Assembly: GCA_963932145.1 (NCBI GenBank)
Contig: OZ010611.1
Coordinates: forward strand, 58,041,292 to 58,105,291
DNA length: 64,000 nt
Origin: Acanthosepion lycidas
Taxonomy: Eukaryota > Mollusca > Cephalopoda > Sepiida > Sepiidae
Direction: 5' to 3'
Numbering within the stretch: position 1 is the stretch's first letter; each line of letters starts with the position of its first letter. Below the pieces are notes generated by a model. That model was given only the letters and a program-made list of their open reading frames with translations, had not been told where the DNA came from and made no database searches. The translations under genes and the position numbers were made by a program. Shown one piece after another: positions 12,194-24,743 of the stretch.

Positions 12194-14791
12194 GAAATTA
12201 TTTTTCATTCTAATTCATAGAAATGGAGTAGCGTGCAATGGTGTCGTCTCATACAACTGTGAGGTAGTAGATAAATTTGTGGGCACAAAATGGGTGATCA
12301 GTGTCTTATTCTCTTCTGTTTGTACTTGTCTTTAGCTTTTTCTTCCATATTTAACATTATGTAGAGGCAAGGTGCCCCTCTAAATCTGGATTGAAATTAT
12401 TTTTCATTCTAATTCATAGAAATGGAGTAGTGTGCAATGGTGTCGTCTCATTCAACTGTGAGTTAGTAGAAAAATTTGGGGGCAAAAATGGGTGATCAGT
12501 GTCTTATTCTCTTCTGTTTGTGCCTTGTCTTTAGCTTTTTCTTCTATATTTAACATTATGTAGAGGCAAGGCGCCCCTCTAAATCTGGATTGAAATTATT
12601 TTTCATTCTAATTCATAGAAATGGAGTAACGTGCAATGGTGTCGTCTCATACAACTGTGAGTTAGTAGAAAAATTTGAGGGCACAAAATGGGTGATCAGT
12701 GTCTTATCCTCTTCTGTTTGTGCCTTGTCTTTAGCTTTTTCTTCTATATTTAACATTATGTAGAGGCAAGGCCACCCTCTAAATCTGGATTGAAATTATT
12801 TTTCATTCTAATTCATAGAAATGGAGTAACGTGCAATAGTGACGTCTCATACAATTGTGAGTTAGTAGAAAAATTTGTGGGAACAAAATGGGTGATCAGT
12901 GTCTTATTCTCTTCTGTTTGTGCCTTGTCTTTAGCTTTTTATTCCATATTTAACATTATGTAGAGGCAAGGCGCCCCTCTAAATCTGGATTGAAATTATT
13001 TTTCATTCTAATTCATAGAATTGGAGTAACGTGCAATGGTGTCGTCTCATACAACTGTGAGTTAGTAGAAAAATTTGTGGGCACAAAATGTTTGATCAGA
13101 GTCTTATTCTCTTCTGTTTGTGCCTTGTCTTTACCTTTTTCTTCTATATTTAGTATTATGTAGAGGCAAGGCGCCCCTCTAAATCTGGATTGAAATTATT
13201 TTTCATTCTAATTCATAGAAATGGAGTAACGTGGAATGGTGTCGTCTCATACAACTTTGAGTTAGTAGAAAAATTTGTGGGCACAAAATGGGTGATCAGT
13301 GTCTTATTCTCTTCTGTTTGTGCCTTGTATTTAGCTTTTTCTTCTATATTTAGCATTATGTAGAGGCAAGGCCACCCTCTAAATCTGGATTGAAATTATT
13401 TTTCATTCTAATTCATAGAAATGGAGTAACGTGCAATAGTGACGTCTCATACAATTGTGAGTTAGTAGAAAAATTTGTGGGCACAAAATGGGTGATCTGT
13501 GTCTTATTCTCTTCTGTTTGTGCCTTTTCTTTAGCTTTTTCTTCTATATTTAACATTATGTAGAGGCAAGGCCCCCCTCTAAATCTGGATTGAAATTATT
13601 TTTCATTCTAATTCATAGAAATGGAGTAGCGTGCAATGGTGTCATCACATACAACTGTGAGTTAGTAGAAAAATTTGTGGGCAAAAAATGGGTGATCATT
13701 GATTTATTCTCTTCTGTTTGTGCCTTGTCTTTAGCTTTTTCTTCTATATTTAACATTATGTAGAGGCAAGGCCCCCCTCTAAATCTGGATTGAAATTATT
13801 TTTCATTCTAATTCATAGAAATGGAGTAGCGTGCAATGGTGTCGTCTCATACAACTGTGAGTTAGTAGAAAAATTTGTGGGCACAAATTGGGTGATCAGT
13901 GTCTTATTCTCTTCTGTTTGTGCCTTGTCTTTAGCTTTTTCTTCTATATTTAGTATTATGTAGAGGCAAGGCGCGCCTCTAAATCTGGATTGAAATTATT
14001 TTTCATTCTAATTGAAAGAAATGGAGTAACGTGGAATGGTGTCGTCTCATACAACTGTGAGATAGTAGAAAAATTAGTGGGCACAAAATGGGTGATCAGT
14101 GTCTTATTCTCTTCTGTTTGTGCCTTGTCTTTAGCTTTTTCTTCTATATTTAACATTATGTAGAGGGAAGGCCCCCCTCTAAATCTGGATTGAAATTATT
14201 TTTCATTCTAATTCATAGAAATGGAGTAACGTGCAATAGTGACGTCTCATACAATTGTGAGTTAGTAGAAAAATTTGTGGGCACAAAATGGGTGATCAGT
14301 GTCTTTTTCTCTTCTGTTTGTGCCTTGTCTTTAGCTTTTTCTTCTATATTTAACATTATGTAGAGGCAAGGCCCCCCTCTAAATCTGAATTGTAATTATT
14401 TTTCATTCTAATTCATAGAAATGGAGTAGCGTGCAATGGTGTCGTCTCATACAACTATGAGTTAGTAGAAAAATTTGTGGGCACAAAATGGGTGATCAGT
14501 GTCTTATTCTCTTCTGTTTGTGCCTTGTCTTTAGCTTTTTCTTCTATATTTAACATTATGTAGAGGCAAGGCCCCCCTCTAAATCTGGATTGAAATTATT
14601 TTTCATTCTAATTCCTAGAATTGGAGTAACGTGCAATAGTGACGTCTCATACAATTGTGAGTTAGTAGAAAAATTTGTGGGCACAAAATGGGTGATCAGT
14701 GTCTTATTCTCTTCTGTTTGTGCCTTGTCTTTAGCTTTTTCTTCTATATTTAACATTATGTAGAGGCAAGGCCCCCCTCTAAATCTGGATT
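12194..14791 (+). repeat. 13-mer copy 3, rearranged
   Basis: The first eight units follow the 13-mer with small changes (CCACCC at about 12773, TTTTTATTCC at about 12935). Two units foreign to the 13-mer then appear (13792-14191). The series resumes with the GTGTCTTTTTC, CAACTATGAG and TTCCTAGAATTGG units, lacking the GGACTAGCG unit and the last unit. The net count is again thirteen, but the composition differs. Confidence 0.85.
13792..14191 (+). repeat. Two-monomer segment shared with 3798-4197
   Basis: These units carry the rare states GCGCGCCTC, CTAATTGAAAGAAATGG and AAATTAGTGGGCAC. The same combination is found in order only at 3798-4197, 9994 bp upstream. Gene conversion or exchange over about 10 kb within the array would explain this; independent recurrence of three linked rare variants is unlikely. 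Confidence 0.75.
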
Positions 14792-16787
14792 GAAATTATT
14801 TTTCATTCTAATTCATCGAAATGGAGTAGCGTACAATGGTGTCGTCTCATACAACTGTGAGTTAGTAGAAAGAATTTGTCGGCCCAAAATGGGTGATCAG
14901 TGATTATTCTCTTCTATTTGGGCCTTGTCTTTATCTTTTTCTTCTATATTTAACATTATGTGCAGGGCAGGTCCCCTCTAAATCTGAATTGAAATTATTT
15001 TTCATTCTAATTCATAGAAATGGAGTAGTGTGCAATGGTGTCCTCTCATACAAATGTGAGTTAGTAGAAAAATCTGTGGGCACAAAATGGGTGATCAGTG
15101 ACTTATTCTCTGCTGTTTGTGCCTTGTCTTTACCTTTTTCTTCTATATTTAACATTATGTAGAGGCAAGGCCACCCTCTAAATCTGGATTGAAATTATTT
15201 TTCATTCTAATTCATAGAAATGGAGTAGCGTGCAATGGTGTCGTCTCATACAACTGTGAGTTAGTAGAAAAATTTGTGGGCACAAAATGTTTGATCAGAG
15301 TCTTATTCTCTTCTGTTTGTGCCTTGTCTTTACCTTTTTCTTCTATATTTAGTATTATGTAGAGGCAAGGCGCCCCTCTAAATCTGGATTGAAATTATTT
15401 TTCATTCTAATTCATAGAAATGGAGTAACGTGCAATGGTGTCGTCTCATACAACTGTGAGTTAGTCGAAAAATTTGTGGGCACAAAGTGGGTGATCAGTT
15501 TCTTATTCTCTTCTGTTTGTGCCTTGTCTTTAGCTTTTTCTTCTATATTTAAAATTATGTAGAGGCAAGGCGCCCCTCTAAATCTGTATTGAAATTATTT
15601 TTCATTCTAATTCATAGAAATGGAGTAGCGTGCAATGGTGTCGTCTCATTCAACTGTGAGTTAGTAGAAAAATTTGAGGGCAAAAATGGGTGATCAGTGT
15701 CTTATTCTCTTCTGTTTGTGCCTTGTCTTTAGCTTTTTCTTCTATATTTAACATTATGTAGAGGCAAGGCGCCCCTCTAAATCTGGATTGAAATTATTTT
15801 TCATTCTAATTCATAGAAATGGAGTAGCGTACAATGGTGTCGTCTCATACAACTGTGAGTTAGTAGAAAGAATTTGTGGGCACAAAATGGGTGATCAGTG
15901 ATTATTCTCTTCTGTTTGGGCCTTGTCTTTATCTTTTTCTTCTATATTTAACATTATGTAGAGGCAAGGCGCCCCTCTAAATCTGGATTGAAATTATTTT
16001 TCATTCTAATTCATAGAAATGGAGTAGCGTGCAATGGTGTCGTCTCATTCAACTGTGAGTTAGTAGAAAAATTTGAGGGCAAAAATGGGTGATCAGTGTC
16101 TTATTCTCTTCTGTTTGTGCCTTGTCTTTAGCTTTTTCTTCTATATTTAACATTATGTAGATGCAAGGCGCCCCTCTAAATCTGGATTGAAATTATTTTT
16201 CATTCTAATTCATAGAAATGGAGTAGCGTACAATGGTGTCGTCTCATACAACTGTGAGTTAGTAGAAAGAATTTGTGGGCACAAAATGGGTGATCAGTGA
16301 TTATTCTCTTCTGTTTGGGCCTTGTCTTTATCTTTTTCTTCTATATTTAACATTATGTGCAGGGCAGGTCCCCTCTAAATCTGAATTGAAATTATTTTTC
16401 ATTCTAATTCATAGAAATGGAGTAGCGTGCAATGGTGTCCTCTCATACTACTGTGAGTTAGTAGAAAAATCTGTGGGCACAAAATGGGTGATCAGTGACT
16501 TATTCTCTGCTGTTTGTGCCTTGTCTTTACCTTTTTCTTCTATATTTAACATTATGTAGAGGCAAGGCCACCCTCTAAATCTGGATTGAAATTATTTTTC
16601 ATTCTAATTCATAGAAATGGAGTAGCGTGCAATGGTGTCGTCTCATACAACTGTGAGTTAGTAGAAAAATTTGTGGGCACAAAATGTTTGATCAGAGTCT
16701 TATTCTCTTCTGTTTGTGCCTTGTCTTTACCTTTTTCTTCTATATTTAGTATTATGTAGAGGCAAGGCGCCCCTCTAAATCTGGATT
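14792..16787 (+). repeat. 7-monomer repeat of 1397 bp, one full and one partial copy
   Basis: The first copy is 14792-16188, with units starting at 14792, 14991, 15191, 15391, 15591, 15790 and 15990. The second begins at 16189 and stays similar for about four units before passing into the 18-mer. Markers are GCGTACAATGG, GTGCAGGGCAGGTCCCC and TCCTCTCATAC. A nested dimer is also visible (15591-15989 and 15990 onward alternate ATTCAACTG and GTACAATGG units). Confidence 0.82.
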
Positions 16788-19700
16788 GAAATTATTTTTC
16801 ATTCTAATTCATAGAAATGGAGTAACGTGCAATGGTGTCGTCTCATACAACTGTGAGTTAGTAGAAAATTTTGTAGGCACAAAATGGGTGATCAGTTTCT
16901 TATTCTCTTCTGTTTGTGCCTTGTCTTTAGCTTTTTCTTCTATATTTAACATTATGTAGAGGCAAGGCGCCCCTCTAAATCTGGATTGAAATTATTTTTC
17001 GTTCTAATTCATAGAAATGGAGTAGCGTGCAATGGTGTCGTCTCATACAACTGTGAGTTAGTAGAAAAATTTGTGGGCACAAAATGTTTGATCAGAGTCT
17101 TATTCTCTTCTGTTTGTGCCTTGTCTTTACCTTTTTCTTCTATATTTAGTATTATGTAGAGGCAAGGCGCCCCTCTAAATCTGGATTCAAATTATTTTTC
17201 ATTCTAATTCATAGAAATGGAGTAGCGTGCAATGGTGTCGTCTCATACAACTGTGAGTTAGTAGAAAAATTTGTGGGCACAAAATGTTTGATCAGAGTCT
17301 TATTCTCTTCTGTTTGAGCCTTGTCTTTACCTTTTTCTTCTATATTTAGTATTATGTAGAGGCAAGGCGCCCCTCTAAATCTGGATTGAAATTATTTTTC
17401 ATTCTAATTCATAGAAATGGAGTAACGTGCAATGGTGTCGTCTCATACAACTGTGAGTTAGTAGAAAATTTTGTGGGCACAAAATGGGTGATCAGTTTCT
17501 TATTCTCTTCTGTTTGTGCCTTGTCTTTAGCTTTTTCTTCTATATTTAACATTATGTAGAGGCAAGGCGCCCCTCTAAATCTGGATTGAAATTATTTTTC
17601 ATTCTAATTCATAGAAATGGAGTAGCGTGCAATGGTGTCGTCTCATTCAACTGTGAGTTAGTAGAAAAATTTGAGGGCAAAAATGGGTGATCAGTGTCTT
17701 ATTCTCTTCTGTTTGTGCCTTGTCTTTAGCTTTTTCTTCTATATTTAACATTATGTAGAGGCAAGGCGCCCCTCTAAATCTGGATTGAAATTATTTTTCA
17801 TTCTAATTCATAGAAATGGAGTAGCATGCAATGGTGTCGTCTCATACAACTGTGAGTTAGTAGAAAAATCTGTGGGCACAAAATGGGTGATCAGTGACTT
17901 ATTCTCTGCTGTTTGTGCCTTGTCTTTACCTTTTTCTTCTATATTTAACATTATGTAGAGGCAAGGCGCCCCTCTAAATCTGGATTGAAATTATTTTTCA
18001 TTCTAATTCATAGAAATGGAGTAACGTGTAATGGTGTCGTCTCATAAAACTGTGAGTTAGTAGAAAAATTTGAGGGCACAAAATTGGTGATCAGTGTCTT
18101 ATTCTCTTCTGTTTGTGCCTTGTCTTTACCTTTTTCTTCTATATTTAACATTATGTAGAGGCAAGGCCCCCCTCTAAATTTGGATTGAAATTATTTTTCA
18201 TTCTAATTCATAGAAATGGAGTAACGTGCAATGGTGTCGTCTCATACAACTGTGAGTTAGTAGAATAATTTGTGGGCACAAAATGTTTGATCAGAGTCTT
18301 ATTCTCTTCTGTTTGTGCCTTGTCTTTACCTTTTTCTTCTATATTTAGTATTATGTAGAGGCAAGGCGCCCCTCTAAATCTGGATTGAAATTATTTTTCA
18401 TTCTAATTCATAGAAATGGAGTAACGTGCAATAGTGACGTCTCATACAATTGTGAGTTAGTAGAAAAATTTGTGGGCACAAAATTGTTGATCAGTGTCTT
18501 ATTATCTTCTGTTTGTGCCTTGTCTTTAGCTTTTTCTTCTATATTTAACATTATGTAGAGGCAAGGCCCCCCTCTAAATCTGGATTGAAATTATTTTTCA
18601 TTCTAATTCATAGAAATGGAGTAGCGTGCAATGGTGTCATCACATACAACTGTGAGTTAGTAGAAAAATTTGTGGGCACAAAATGGGTGATCATTGACTT
18701 ATTCTCTTCTGTTTGTGCGTTGTCTTTAGCTTTTTCTTCTATATTTAACATTATGTAGAGGCAAGGCCACCCTCTAAATCTGGATTGAAATTATTTTTCA
18801 TTCTAATTCATAGAAATGGAGTAGCGTGCAATGGTGTCGTCTCATACAACTGTGAGTTAGTAGAAAAATTTGTGGGCACAAAATGGGTGATCAGTGTCTT
18901 ATTCTCTTCTGTTTGTGCCTTGTATTTAGCTTTTTCTTCTATATTTAGCATTATGTAGAGGCAAGGCCACCCTCTAAATCTGGATTGAAATTATTTTTCA
19001 TTCTAATTCATAGAAATGGAGTAACGTGCAATAGTGACGTCTCATACAATTGTGAGTTAGTAGAAAAATTTGTGGGCACAAAATGGGTGATCTGTGTCTT
19101 ATTCTCTTCTGTTTGTGCCTTGTCTTTACCTTTTTCTTCTATATTTAGTATTATGTAGAGGCAAGGCGCCCCTCTAAATGTGGATTGAAATTATTTTTCA
19201 TTCTAATTCATAGAAATGGAGTAACGTGCAATGGTGTCGTCTCATACAACTGTGAGTTAGTAGAAAATTTTGTGGGCACAAAATGGGTGATCAGTTTCTT
19301 ATTCTCTTCTGTTTGTGCCTTGTCTTTAGCTTTTTCTTCTATATTTAACATTATGTAGAGGCAAGGCGCCCCTCTAAATCTGGATTGAAATTATTTTTCA
19401 TTCTAATTCATAGAAATGGAGTAGCGTGCAATGGTGTCGTCTCATTCAACTGTGAGTTAGTAGAAAAATTTGAGGGCAAAAATGGGTGATCAGTGTCTTA
19501 TTCTCTTCTGTTTGTGCCTTGTCTTTAGCTTTTTCTTCTATATTTAACATTATGTAGAGGCAAGGCGCCCCTCTAAATCTGGATTGAAATTATTTTTCAT
19601 TCTAATTCATAGAAATGGAGTAGCATGCAATGGTGTCGTCTCATACAACTGTGAGTTAGTAGAAAAATCTGTGGGCACAAAATGGGTGATCAGTGACTTA

Positions 19701-20385
19701 TTCTCTGCTGTTTGTGACTTGTCTTTACCTTTTTCTTCTATATTTAACATTATGTAGAGGCAAGGCGCCCCTCTAAATCTGGATTGAAATTATTTTTCAT
19801 TCTAATTCATAGAAATGGAGTAACGTGTAATGGTGTCGTCTCATAAAACTGTGAGTTAGCAGAAAAATTTGAGGGCACAAAATTGGTGATCAGTGTCTTA
19901 TTCTCTTCTGTTTGTGCCTTGTCTTTACCTTTTTCTTCTATATTTAACATTATGTAGAGGCAAGGCCCCCCTCTAAATTTGGATTGAAATTATTTTTCAT
20001 TCTAATTCATAGAAATGGAGTAACGTGCAATGGTGTCGTCTCATACAACTGTGAGTTAGTAGAATAATTTGTGGGCACAAAATGTTTGATCAGAGTCTTA
20101 TTCTCTTCTGTTTGTGCCTTGTCTTTACCTTTTTCTTCTATATTTAGTATTATGTAGAGGCAAGGCGCCCCTCTAAATCTGGATTGAAATTATTTTTCAT
20201 TCTAATTCATAGAAATGGAGTAACGTGCAATAGTGACGTCTCATACAATTGTGAGTTAGTAGAAAAATTTGTGGGCACAAAATGGTTGATCAGTGTCTTA
20301 TTCTCTTCTGTTTGTGCCTTGTCTTTACCTTTTTCTTCTATATTTAGTATTATGTAGAGGCAAGGCGCCCCTCTAAATCTGGATT
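16788..20385 (+). repeat. 18-monomer higher-order repeat, copy 1 (3598 bp)
   Basis: The copy is built of two related 9-mer halves. Units 4-9 and 13-18 share markers in order: GATCAGTTTC, GAGGGCAAAAATGG, AGCATGCAATGG with CTCTGCTG, GTAACGTGTAATGG with CATAAAACTG, GAATAATTTG, and GTGACGTCTC. Units 1-3 (GTAGGCAC, TTCGTTCTAATTC, GGATTCAAATT) and 10-12 (GTCATCACATAC, TGTATTTAGC, GATCTGTGTC) distinguish the halves. AGCATGC occurs at 17823, 19622, 21421 and 23220, exactly 1799 bp apart. Confidence 0.92.
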
Positions 20386-23300
20386 GAAATTATTTTTCAT
20401 TCTAATTCATAGAAATGGAGTAACGTGCAATGGTGTCGTCTCATACAACTGTGAGTTAGTAGAAAATTTTGTAGGCACAAAATGGGTGATCAGTTTCTTA
20501 TTCTCTTCTGTTTGTGCCTTGTCTTTAGCTTTTTCTTCTATATTTAACATTATGTAGAGGCAAGGCGCCCCTCTAAATCTGGATTGAAATTATTTTTCGT
20601 TCTAATTCATAGAAATGGAGTAGCGTGCAATGGTGTCGTCTCATACAACTGTGAGTTAGTAGAAAAATTTGTGGGCACAAAATGTTTGATCAGAGTCTTA
20701 TTCTCTTCTGTTTGTGCCTTGTCTTTACCTTTTTCTTCTATATTTAGTATTATGTAGAGGCAAGGCGCCCCTCTAAATCTGGATTCAAATTATTTTTCAT
20801 TCTAATTCATAGAAATGGAGTAGCGTGCAATGGTGTCGTCTCATACAACTGTGAGTTAGTAGAAAAATTTGTGGGCACAAAATGTTTGATCAGAGTCTTA
20901 TTCTCTTCTGTTTGTGCCTTGTCTTTACCTTTTTCTTCTATATTTAGTATTATGTAGAGGCAAGGCGCCCCTCTAAATCTGGATTGAAATTATTTTTCAT
21001 TCTAATTCATAGAAATGGAGTAACGTGCAATGGTGTCGTCTCATACAACTGTGAGTTAGTAGAAAATTTTGTGGGCACAAAATGGGTGATCAGTTTCTTA
21101 TTCTCTTCTGTTTGTGCCTTGTCTTTAGCTTTTTCTTCTATATTTAACATTATGTAGAGGCAAGGCGCCCCTCTAAATCTGGATTGAAATTATTTTTCAT
21201 TCTAATTCATAGAAATGGAGTAGCGTGCAATGGTGTCGTCTCATTCAACTGTGAGTTAGTAGAAAAATTTGAGGGCAAAAATGGGTGATCAGTGTCTTAT
21301 TCTCTTCTGTTTGTGCCTTGTCTTTAGCTTTTTCTTCTATATTTAACATTATGTAGAGGCAAGGCGCCCCTCTAAATCTGGATTGAAATTATTTTTCATT
21401 CTAATTCATAGAAATGGAGTAGCATGCAATGGTGTCGTCTCATACAACTGTGAGTTAGTAGAAAAATCTGTGGGCACAAAATGGGTGATCAGTGACTTAT
21501 TCTCTGCTGTTTGTGCCTTGTCTTTACCTTTTTCTTCTATATTTAACATTATGTAGAGGCAAGGCGCCCCTCTAAATCTGGATTGAAATTATTTTTCATT
21601 CTAATTCATAGAAATGGAGTAACGTGTAATGGTGTCGTCTCATAAAACTGTGAGTTAGTAGAAAAATTTGAGGGCACAAAATTGGTGATCAGTGTCTTAT
21701 TCTCTTCTGTTTGTGCCTTGTCTTTACCTTTTTCTTCTATATTTAACATTATGTAGAGGCAAGGCCCCCCTCTAAATTTGGATTGAAATTATTTTTCATT
21801 CTAATTCATAGAAATGGAGTAACGTGCAATGGTGTCGTCTCATACAACTGTGAGTTAGTAGAATAATTTGTGGGCACAAAATGTTTGATCAGAGTCTTAT
21901 TCTCTTCTGTTTGTGCCTTGTCTTTACCTTTTTCTTCTATATTTAGTATTATGTAGAGGCAAGGCGCCCCTCTAAATCTGGATTGAAATTATTTTTCATT
22001 CTAATTCATAGAAATGGAGTAACGTGCAATAGTGACGTCTCATACAATTGTGAGTTAGTAGAAAAATTTGTGGGCACAAAATTGTTGATCAGTGTCTTAT
22101 TATCTTCTGTTTGTGCCTTGTCTTTAGCTTTTTCTTCTATATTTAACATTATGTAGAGGCAAGGCCCCCCTCTAAATCTGGATTGAAATTATTTTTCATT
22201 CTAATTCATAGAAATGGAGTAGCGTGCAATGGTGTCATCACATACAACTGTGAGTTAGTAGAAAAATTTGTGGGCACAAAATGGGTGATCATTGACTTAT
22301 TCTCTTCTGTTTGTGCGTTGTCTTTAGCTTTTTCTTCTATATTTAACATTATGTAGAGGCAAGGCCACCCTCTAAATCTGGATTGAAATTATTTTTCATT
22401 CTAATTCATAGAAATGGAGTAGCGTGCAATGGTGTCGTCTCATACAACTGTGAGTTAGTAGAAAAATTTGTGGGCACAAAATGGGTGATCAGTGTCTTAT
22501 TCTCTTCTGTTTGTGCCTTGTATTTAGCTTTTTCTTCTATATTTAGCATTATGTAGAGGCAAGGCCACCCTCTAAATCTGGATTGAAATTATTTTTCATT
22601 CTAATTCATAGAAATGGAGTAACGTGCAATAGTGACGTCTCATACAATTGTGAGTTAGTAGAAAAATTTGTGGGCACAAAATGGGTGATCTGTGTCTTAT
22701 TCTCTTCTGTTTGTGCCTTGTCTTTACCTTTTTCTTCTATATTTAGTATTATGTAGAGGCAAGGCGCCCCTCTAAATCTGGATTGAAATTATTTTTCATT
22801 CTAATTCATAGAAATGGAGTAACGTGCAATGGTGTCGTCTCATACAACTGTGAGTTAGTAGAAAATTTTGTGGGCACAAAATGGGTGATCAGTTTCTTAT
22901 TCTCTTCTGTTTGTGCCTTGTCTTTAGCTTTTTCTTCTATATTTAACATTATGTAGAGGCAAGGCGCCCCTCTAAATCTGGATTGAAATTATTTTTCATT
23001 CTAATTCATAGAAATGGAGTAGCGTGCAATGGTGTCGTCTCATTCAACTGTGAGTTAGTAGAAAAATTTGAGGGCAAAAATGGGTGATCAGTGTCTTATT
23101 CTCTTCTGTTTGTGCCTTGTCTTTAGCTTTTTCTTCTATATTTAACATTATGTAGAGGCAAGGCGCCCCTCTAAATCTGGATTGAAATTATTTTTCATTC
23201 TAATTCATAGAAATGGAGTAGCATGCAATGGTGTCGTCTCATACAACTGTGAGTTAGTAGAAAAATCTGTGGGCACAAAATGGGTGATCAGTGACTTATT

Positions 23301-23983
23301 CTCTGCTGTTTGTGACTTGTCTTTACCTTTTTCTTCTATATTTAACATTATGTAGAGGCAAGGCGCCCCTCTAAATCTGGATTGAAATTATTTTTCATTC
23401 TAATTCATAGAAATGGAGTAACGTGTAATGGTGTCGTCTCATAAAACTGTGAGTTAGCAGAAAAATTTGAGGGCACAAAATTGGTGATCAGTGTCTTATT
23501 CTCTTCTGTTTGTGCCTTGTCTTTACCTTTTTCTTCTATATTTAACATTATGTAGAGGCAAGGCCCCCCTCTAAATTTGGATTGAAATTATTTTTCATTC
23601 TAATTCATAGAAATGGAGTAACGTGCAATGGTGTCGTCTCATACAACTGTGAGTTAGTAGAATAATTTGTGGGCACAAAATGTTTGATCAGAGTCTTATT
23701 CTCTTCTGTTTGTGCCTTGTCTTTACCTTTTTCTTCTATATTTAGTATTATGTAGAGGCAAGGCGCCCCTCTAAATCTGGATTGAAATTATTTTTCATTC
23801 TAATTCATAGAAATGGAGTAACGTGCAATAGTGACGTCTCATACAATTGTGAGTTAGTAGAAAAATTTGTGGGCACAAAATGGTTGATCAGTGTCTTATT
23901 CTCTTCTGTTTGTGCCTTGTCTTTAGCTTTTTCTTCTATATTTAACATTATGTAGAGGCAAGGACCCCCTCTAAATCTGGATT
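20386..23983 (+). repeat. 18-monomer higher-order repeat, copy 2 (3598 bp)
   Basis: Same 18 units and length as copy 1. Half-specific markers keep a 3598-bp spacing: ATTGTTGATC at 18483 and 22081, and GTGACTTG near 19710 and 23310. Differences I noticed are GAGCC at 17317 in copy 1 only, AAATGTGG at 19180 in copy 1 only, and the last unit, whose back half here is TTTAGC/AACATTATG and not TTTACC/AGTATTATG. Confidence 0.92.
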
Positions 23984-24665
23984 GAAATTATTTTTCATTC
24001 TAATTCATAGAAATGGGGTAGCGTGCAATGGTGTCATCACATACAACTGTGAGTTAGTAGAAAAATTTGTGGGCACAAAATGGGTGATCATTGACTTATT
24101 CTCTTCTGTTTGTGCGTTGTCTTTAGCTTTTTCTTCTATATTTAACATTATGTAGAGGCAAGGCCACCCTCTAAATCTGGATTGAAATTATTTTTCATTC
24201 TAATTCATAGAAATGGAGTAGCGTGCAATGGTGTCGTCTCATACAACTGTGAGTGAGTAGAAAGAATTTGTGGGCACAAAATGGGTGATCAGTGATTATT
24301 CTCTTCTGTTTGTGCCTTGTCTTTACCTTTTTCTTCTATATTTAACATTATGTAGAAGCAAGGCCCCCCTCTAAATCTGGATTGAAATTATTTTTCATTC
24401 TAATTCATAGAAATGGTGTAACGTGCAATGGTGTCGTCTCATACAACTGTGAGTTAGTAGAAAAATTTGTGGGCACAAAATGGGTGATCAGTGTCTTATT
24501 CTCTTCTGTTTGTGCCTTGTCTTTAGCTTTTTCTTCTATATTTAACATTATGTAGAGGCAAGGCCCCCCTCTAAATCTGGATTGAAATTATTTTTCATTC
24601 TAATTCATAGAAATGGAGTAGCGTGCAATGGTGTCGTCTCATACAACTGTGAGTTAGTAGAAAAA

Positions 24666-24679
24666 TTTGTGGGCACAAA
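24666..24679. other. Conserved 14-bp dyad in the monomer, shown in the reference unit
   Basis: TTTGTG-GG-CACAAA is a perfect 6-bp inverted repeat around a GG spacer, at monomer positions 83-96. It is intact in most monomers. It is weakened in the TCTGTGGGCAC, TTTGCGGGCAC and AATTGTGGGCAC variants, and destroyed in the shortened TTTGAGGGCAAAAATGGG type. A second palindrome, TGATCA (a BclI site), lies 6 bp beyond it. Symmetry suggests a possible dimeric protein site, but no binding protein can be named from sequence. Confidence 0.6.
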
Positions 24680-24693
24680 ATGGGTGATCAGTG

Positions 24694-24743
24694 TCTTATT
24701 CTCTTCTGTTTGTGCCTTGTCTTTAGCTTTTTCTTCTATATTT
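24694..24743 (+). other. Pyrimidine-rich tract of the monomer, shown in the reference unit
   Basis: Forty-one of 50 bases are C or T (counted). The tract holds the most useful subfamily markers: CTCTTCTG versus CTCTGCTG, TTTAGC versus TTTACC, and TTTTTC versus TTTTCC. On the other strand it is purine-rich, which explains the repeated lysine/glutamate-rich minus-strand frames. No function is shown. Confidence 0.55.

Noticed and set aside
24694..24743. Pyrimidine tract followed by TTTAG as a splice acceptor
   Set aside because: No exon structure or open frame continues from it, and the AG alternates with AC (TTTACC) in a large share of monomers.
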